Source: Conus ventricosus (taxonomy: Eukaryota > Mollusca > Gastropoda > Neogastropoda > Conidae). Taken from it: 64,000 nucleotides of DNA. The translations under genes were made by a program, and so were the position numbers. The stretch spans positions 33,409,253-33,473,252 of the forward strand of contig CM031601.1 in assembly GCA_018398815.1 (NCBI GenBank), read 5' to 3'. The notes below the pieces were generated by a model. It had not been told where the DNA came from. It saw only the letters and a program-made list of their open reading frames with translations, and did not search any database. Positions 59,159-64,000 of the stretch are shown piece by piece (position 1 is the first letter of the stretch; each line of letters begins with the position of its first letter).

Positions 59159-62100
59159 TCAAGGATAATCATGATCTTCATGGACTTGCTGAAAAATGTT
59201 TGTGTCTAAATCTGAAAGCCCCAAACACTCTAAAGAACATTTTTCATTGTGAGTGGCGATGACAGGGAATGCCCCACGGATTTCTTCACTCTTTAAAAGG
59301 TAGGAATGGGTAAAAAACGAAGGGCCCGGTGTGAAACCCGGCACAGAACCGTTTCCTCTTTACGCCCTCCCGACGAGAAATGGGGGGAATTTTTTTTAAA
59401 GGGTTTTGGAGGTCTGAAAAGTTTGTTATTCGCTGTGTTTTCCAATCCCCGCCAGGGTCTCTCACATAATCTTTAATTTTTGGGTTTTCACTTGAGCAGG
59501 GGAATAAATGGGGAAGTTTCTTCTTGTGGCTTCTTGGCTAAACGATAAAACCATTTTTTCCCCGCCGATGCCAACAGACCGGGAACCCAAGAAGAGTGAT
59601 TTTGTAACCGTCGCCAACGTGCAAAAAAAGTTAAAAAAAAAAGTAAAATTCGGGATGTGAGGTTTTTGCGGCCGTAGGCCCCCCAAAGTGCACGAACCCA
59701 CAGAACCAAAAAAGTCGCCTTAAAAAATTTGTAGATTACTTCAAAGCCAAACCCAAGCGGTAATTTTTCAGGGGGAATAGACAAACATTGAAGTTTTTGT
59801 TCCAACATACGAGAAGGAGCCCCGGGGCAGTGGGCTGCACGGGCCACTCCATCTTCAATTTGGGAAACCCGTCAGTGAAAACATTTTGACGGATGGGAAT
59901 TTCGAAAAAGGGGCATACAATGCCTTGTACCAGAGGCGGTAATCTTTGCGAAAAGCTGCAAGATGAAACGAATCTTGGGGGGAAAAAAGGTCCACGGATT
60001 TGACCCGGGAAACTTGGAAAATGGGACACAACCCCCGGGTCGACCTGCATTGCACGTGAGGGCATCAAAGCCCAAAACGGGGGGAAACATTTGGGGTTGT
60101 TTTAAAATTATTTTGAACAGGGTCAAAGACACAGTCATAGGCGGGATTTTGCGTTCTGAGAACAGTCGGTATATTAATTCAAAGCAGTTTCAGTCGGGTT
60201 GGGCCAGTGAAGGTTCACCTGCCTTGCTACGGGCTGTCCAGGGGTGGTGGGGGCCTCAACGGGAACAACCCTTTTGTTGGATAGGGTCCAAGGTTTGGGG
60301 GAAAAGGATTTTCGGACCCGTACAGCACAACCGTTCCAGTTTGGAACGGACCAAGCCTTGTGGGGTGCAAAAAGTTTTCTTATCCGCCCCAGTCCGGTGT
60401 GCCAACGACCCAGAAATTCAGTCTTTTGGCAAGCATTTTGAGGTTTTGATGTGGCTGAAAATTTTAATTTTGGTAAAAAATAACCCTAAAAATTTGGCCT
60501 TTTGACAGCTGGAAGGGGGAATTTTCCATTTAATTCAGGATCGGGAAAAAAAACTGACGGAAATTATGGAAGTGAATACACTGTGTTTTTGTAGCAGAAA
60601 AGGTGAAACGTTTTCATCTGCCCATGATGGATTTTACCCACCAAAGTGGACCCTGCGCTGGACACGGGGGTACAGGCTTCCATTTGGAAAAACACGAAAT
60701 CATCCAAAAACAAGACTTGAACCCCGCTAAACTTTTTAAAACAATGTTTTTGTTTTTAACGCAAAAGAAGGCCAGAACATTGCTCCCCTGGGGAAAACAC
60801 CCAACTCCTGCTCGTGGACTCAGAGGTGTCCCAACCCCCGAAACGTGCCCTCCCAAAAAAAATTTTAGAAAATGGAAGTGCCCTCAAAAAACCAATCATG
60901 GAGTCTGAAGTTCCCCAATCCAGGTGGTATCGTAGGCCTTCTCCAAGCAAAAAAATTGCCCCCTGCATGCTGTTTGTTTTAGAAAGGGTTTTTCCCAAAT
61001 GTAGATTCCCGACGAATAAATGGTAACTGTAGTCCGATGTTTTCGGCCCCTGTTCTTTTGCCCAAAAAGGCCCTCGGGTTTCAGTTTCCCCCAGGCTGCA
61101 TTGACCTTTTTTTCCCTCAATTTCAGACACACGGGAAAGAAAGGGGGGTTTTGATGGATAGAAAATCTTTTCCAGGTTTGGGGTGGGAATAATGAGGGCT
61201 TTTCCCAAGAGGGGGAAAGAACCGAGCCCCACTGGTTTTATACCTGTAGAGGATGTTCAGACTTTGCGGAGGTTTCAACAGTTGATAATGGATTTTACTA
61301 TACCTAGAGGAATCGCTGCAAGAAATAAGGAATTTCATTTTGTTTAACGTGAAAAAGATTTAGTCTTCCATGTTGTCTGAAAAAGTTGCAGGGGGGGATT
61401 TTTCTTTAAGGGTTTGTTTTTGACAAAAGGGTGATTTTTTTGAAGGGAGGAATTCTTTTCAATGGTTTAAGCAAGAGATTTCAACTGCTTTTTCTCTGTT
61501 TTAAAGAATCCAAAACTTGAATGGTTCACAGTGGACAGGTGTTCTTCCCTTTATTTTTTAATGATGTTCCACACTTTTTTTGGGGGTTTTCGTGTAGGTG
61601 GAGGAAAAAGCTTCTCCAGACGACGTTTATGATTTTAAAATGTGTCTTGATTTTAGCACGAGTTTCTGATGGGCTCGAGCGTTGGGACCCAAGGGCGTTG
61701 GTATACCCCACCTGACCGTTTTTTGAACTTTGGAAATTTTTTTGGCATTAAACGAACCCCGGGTTTTTTGGCATTTTAAGTTTATCGGAAAACACTGGGA
61801 AAACAGGGGTTTAAACATTTTTTAACACGTGTTATCAGAGATTCAGCTGGGGCCGGGGTCTGAAAAAAATCAAATGTCCGGAATTCCTTTAAAAAAGTGG
61901 GGTGCAATAATCCCAGTTTGCTTTCTTAAATTTTGAGTTGAGAGACAGAGACGGGTTTGTTTACGGGTTGTAGAAGGCGGGAAAAGGCACTTCGTCAGTT
62001 TTCTTTGGGCAGACCCCTCATATCCAGGACCAGCGAGGGGGCACAAACCGACAAATCAAAAAACGAAAATGAACCTGTGGAAGGTGGAGGGGAAGTTGAG

Positions 62101-62800
62101 ACCGGTCAGACAACACAAATCCCAAAACCAAAGGGGCTCCCCAATTACAGACCCTGGATGACGAAAATGACACTACCCCCAAAAAAGGATTGTGACCGTT
62201 AAAATCACCCAAAAAGCAAAAAAAAGGGGAGGAAATTCACCTATCAGACTGACAAAGGGCCCACAAAACCGGGACAGAAGGGGGAGATAAAAAGAACAGA
62301 TTGTCACGTCTTGGGAAGGGGCTCTCGCCTACACCTAAGGGAGGTGACGAGCGACGGGCTATCAGCAAGTTTTGTGTTCAAGGGCAACACGCCCGACGTC
62401 CCCAAATGGTGGTTTTTGCAGGTTTTGAAAGAATATTTAAAGCCAAAAGAGTGAAGGCTTTTGGCTTTGAATTTGAGTTTTCCCGAAGGCCGCGGAAGGT
62501 TTTATAGATGACACAGAAGCTGCAGTTCCCCGGTTGGAATTTTGTCCACGGATATTCCCAAAAGGAAAAATTGTACTATCCCTGGTGCAGAGGGCGAAAA
62601 AAAAAAGGGAGAGATCAGGGCATCTCCTCATCAAAAATCTGCTTCTAAAGGGGTAAATTTATTGGTTTTTTCATGGACTGGTTGGTTAGACCCCTGGCAG
62701 ACTTGCCAAAGGGGAAGGTCTGGATTTGGGAGACGGTGGGGGTTTCTTCCTCATCTCCCCCATCTCCCATGGATTGAACTCCCCTTTCCCCACGGGCACT
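59159..62800 (-). pseudogene. LINE ORF2 (endonuclease, reverse transcriptase, RNase H)
   Basis: Visible blocks: GDFNGHNPFLG (endonuclease, 62180-62212), IHYQLLK...PQSLNILY (about 61230-61300, the region after the GPDxIHY motif), HPKPGKD (about 61150-61175), FFCLEKAYDTTW (motif A, about 60915-60955, usually FFDLEKAYDTTW, so the first catalytic Asp position reads Cys here), an RNase H tail with the RLAK block near 59530-59545, and THSYLLKSEEI (about 59280-59320) followed by the Cys/His end of the protein. Homopolymer indels break the frame every 100-200 bases. Apparent residue changes may be consensus errors. Confidence 0.75.
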
Positions 62801-62939
62801 GGACTGAGGGTTTTGAGGGGGGATTGCTGGTTTTTTAATCTGCCCAGCACAGTGTTGTAACTGCTGGGCAGCTGGGGTGGGGTTTTTTTGCCCACCGGGG
62901 CATTACTTTTGGGGTTGGGGGTGGTGAACCCGTTCCCCC

Positions 62940-63889
62940 AGAGTTAACAATTTTTTTCCCTTTCAATTCTTTTAAAACGTGAAATCTCTTGGAACAGATG
63001 ACCCCAGTGGGAATGTGGGGGAACTGTCTTTACGGCCGAAATAAAGGGCTGTTGGCGTGATGCCCACAACCCGTTTGCGGGCCTCAAAAAAGGATATTTT
63101 CTTTTTCTTCTTGACTCTTTGTATTTTGGATTTTCCCGAAACCAAGAGGGCAGTTTCGTAAAAGGAGGGATGGCCCCACCGCAGTTTGCCAAAAGTGCCG
63201 GGTCTTTTCACGGCCCACATGGGTTCCTTCAGCAAACACCGCACACCTCCCGCCCAGAACAACGGGCTCTGACTGGGCCCAAAATTCTGGCTTTGAAGCA
63301 CCTCAAAGGGGGTGGAACATAAACTGAACCCGAATTCAGGTAGCAACTTTGATGACCGAGGCAGCACAGGGGTTTCAGAAAGTCAGAAAGAGGGGTGGTT
63401 TTGGGTGGCCACTCTTTCTGCACCTTTCTTTACTGTCACCCTGCGCACCTCCGTCACACCCTGGGACGCCAGCTCCGTTTTGATCTCTGCCTCTGAGACA
63501 CCTGATAAATCCCGCAGCGAATCACTCCTTTCGATGAATTCAACTGTTTATGGGGAGTCACCCTGATCTCCCTGTCCACTAGTTTTGTTGCCCTCAGCAG
63601 CTGTTCGGATTGTTTTTGTGATCTACATTGGATCAGAAACGAGCCATTCCTCAACCTTTTGATGGACCGAGGGTCACCTGCTAAAGCTTGAAAGCCCTTC
63701 TGTATGGCGAAAGGGCTCAGAGCTGAAAGGGGTCTTTCCTGCTCCGTCCCTTCCATCACGAGCCAGGAAGCCCAGAAACCTGTCCTCTGTCGTACCTCCG
63801 TATCCGAATCGCTGTCAGAATGGAAATCTCCTGAAATAGGGATGCTGCCTTCCTCTTCTTTTTGGGGGAATGTTTTTTGAAAAAGCCAT
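62940..63889 (-). pseudogene. LINE ORF1 (gag-like, CCHC zinc knuckles)
   Basis: RNA-binding ORF1 protein. A plausible start is the ATG at 63889-63887 (ATGGCTTTTTC), one base out of frame with the acidic stretch SGDFHSDSDSDTEV (about 63790-63835). Conserved blocks follow: LSPFAIQKGFQALAGDP (about 63675-63730), VTPHKQLNSSKGVIR (about 63520-63570), then PPPLRCFK...CSGREVCGVC (about 63230-63300), the degenerate first CCHC knuckles, and KKISFFEARKRVVG near 63065-63110. The 63454-63759 part is one clean frame. Everything to its left on the plus strand is split among frames. Confidence 0.78.
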
Positions 63890-64000
63890 ATTTATTTTTA
63901 TGATGTTTCATCACTCCCTTACCCACCCACCTTTGAGTCCAACTAAGGGGCCAGGGCCAAAAAAACCAATGTCTTGACCCCTTCCAGGCTTCGGGAGAGA
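63890..64000. other. Window edge, 5' side of the LINE
   Basis: Probably LINE 5' UTR or host flank. Cut by the window end. Confidence 0.3.

Larger units (their letters stand above)
58945..63889 (-). mobile_element. I/Nimb-like LINE, almost complete (about 4.9 kb)
   Basis: Order on the minus strand: gag-like ORF1 with CCHC knuckles (63.9-62.9 kb), endonuclease (GDFNGHN at about 62190-62212), reverse transcriptase (61.3-60.6 kb), RNase H remnant (about 59.5-59.7 kb), C-terminal Cys-rich block (59159-59344), then a 3' UTR with GATGTGGCCCTTTGCGG and a final TAAGCAAATTATC beside (TC)n near 58940. RNase H plus a CCHC ORF1 points to the I superfamily. The frames are broken by error-like indels, so integrity cannot be judged. 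Confidence 0.8.

Overview
The window is eukaryotic, repeat-dominated intergenic DNA. I infer an invertebrate, most likely a mollusc, from the very dense GT/GA/CT/AC microsatellites, the many long minisatellite arrays and the mix of non-LTR retrotransposon types. That assignment is inference only. I see no bacterial operons, rRNA, confident tRNA or CRISPR array, and no convincing complete host protein-coding gene. Most long open frames run through tandem repeats and are artefacts of repeat periodicity.

Layout. 1-9.2 kb: a 71-bp minisatellite, several dinucleotide microsatellites, a LINE 3' fragment on the minus strand (3.41-3.77 kb), minisatellites of 42, 26 and 55 bp, and a small hammerhead-ribozyme-like core (8.87 kb). 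9.6-10.8 kb: a decayed CR1/L2-like LINE with a doubled 3' tail. 10.9-16.3 kb: six unrelated minisatellites almost end to end (units 41, 35, 23, 24, 23-26 and 40 bp). 16.3-20.5 kb: compound microsatellites. 20.57-22.3 kb: a 1.7-kb array with a local 53-bp higher-order unit.

24.06-26.44 kb is the most interesting segment. It is a 2.38-kb DNA transposon with long terminal inverted repeats, a 7-bp target duplication (GCTCGGG) and a two-exon THAP zinc-finger reading frame. I read it as an internally deleted P-element-like (THAP9-like) transposon. 27.36-30.03 kb holds a 5'-truncated but otherwise well-preserved LINE reverse transcriptase gene with two frameshifts, bounded on both sides by (CT)n.

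About 31.3-42.7 kb and about 42.7-54.8 kb are two head-to-tail copies of one segment of about 11.4 kb. Each carries 59-bp, 29/30-bp and 41-bp minisatellites and a minus-strand endonuclease-reverse transcriptase LINE. The second copy, and the last 3.4 kb of the first, are full of homopolymer-inflating errors, so a falsely duplicated or unpolished haplotype is the simplest reading. 54.8-56.9 kb is similarly degraded and unreadable. 56.9-57.9 kb is a 45-bp minisatellite with a CACGTG core. 58.9-63.9 kb is a minus-strand, almost complete I/Nimb-like LINE (CCHC gag-like ORF1, endonuclease, reverse transcriptase, RNase H), also eroded by sequence errors.

The genes do not form a pathway. They are mobile-element genes, and the recurring theme is LINE ends lying against (TC)n tracts.
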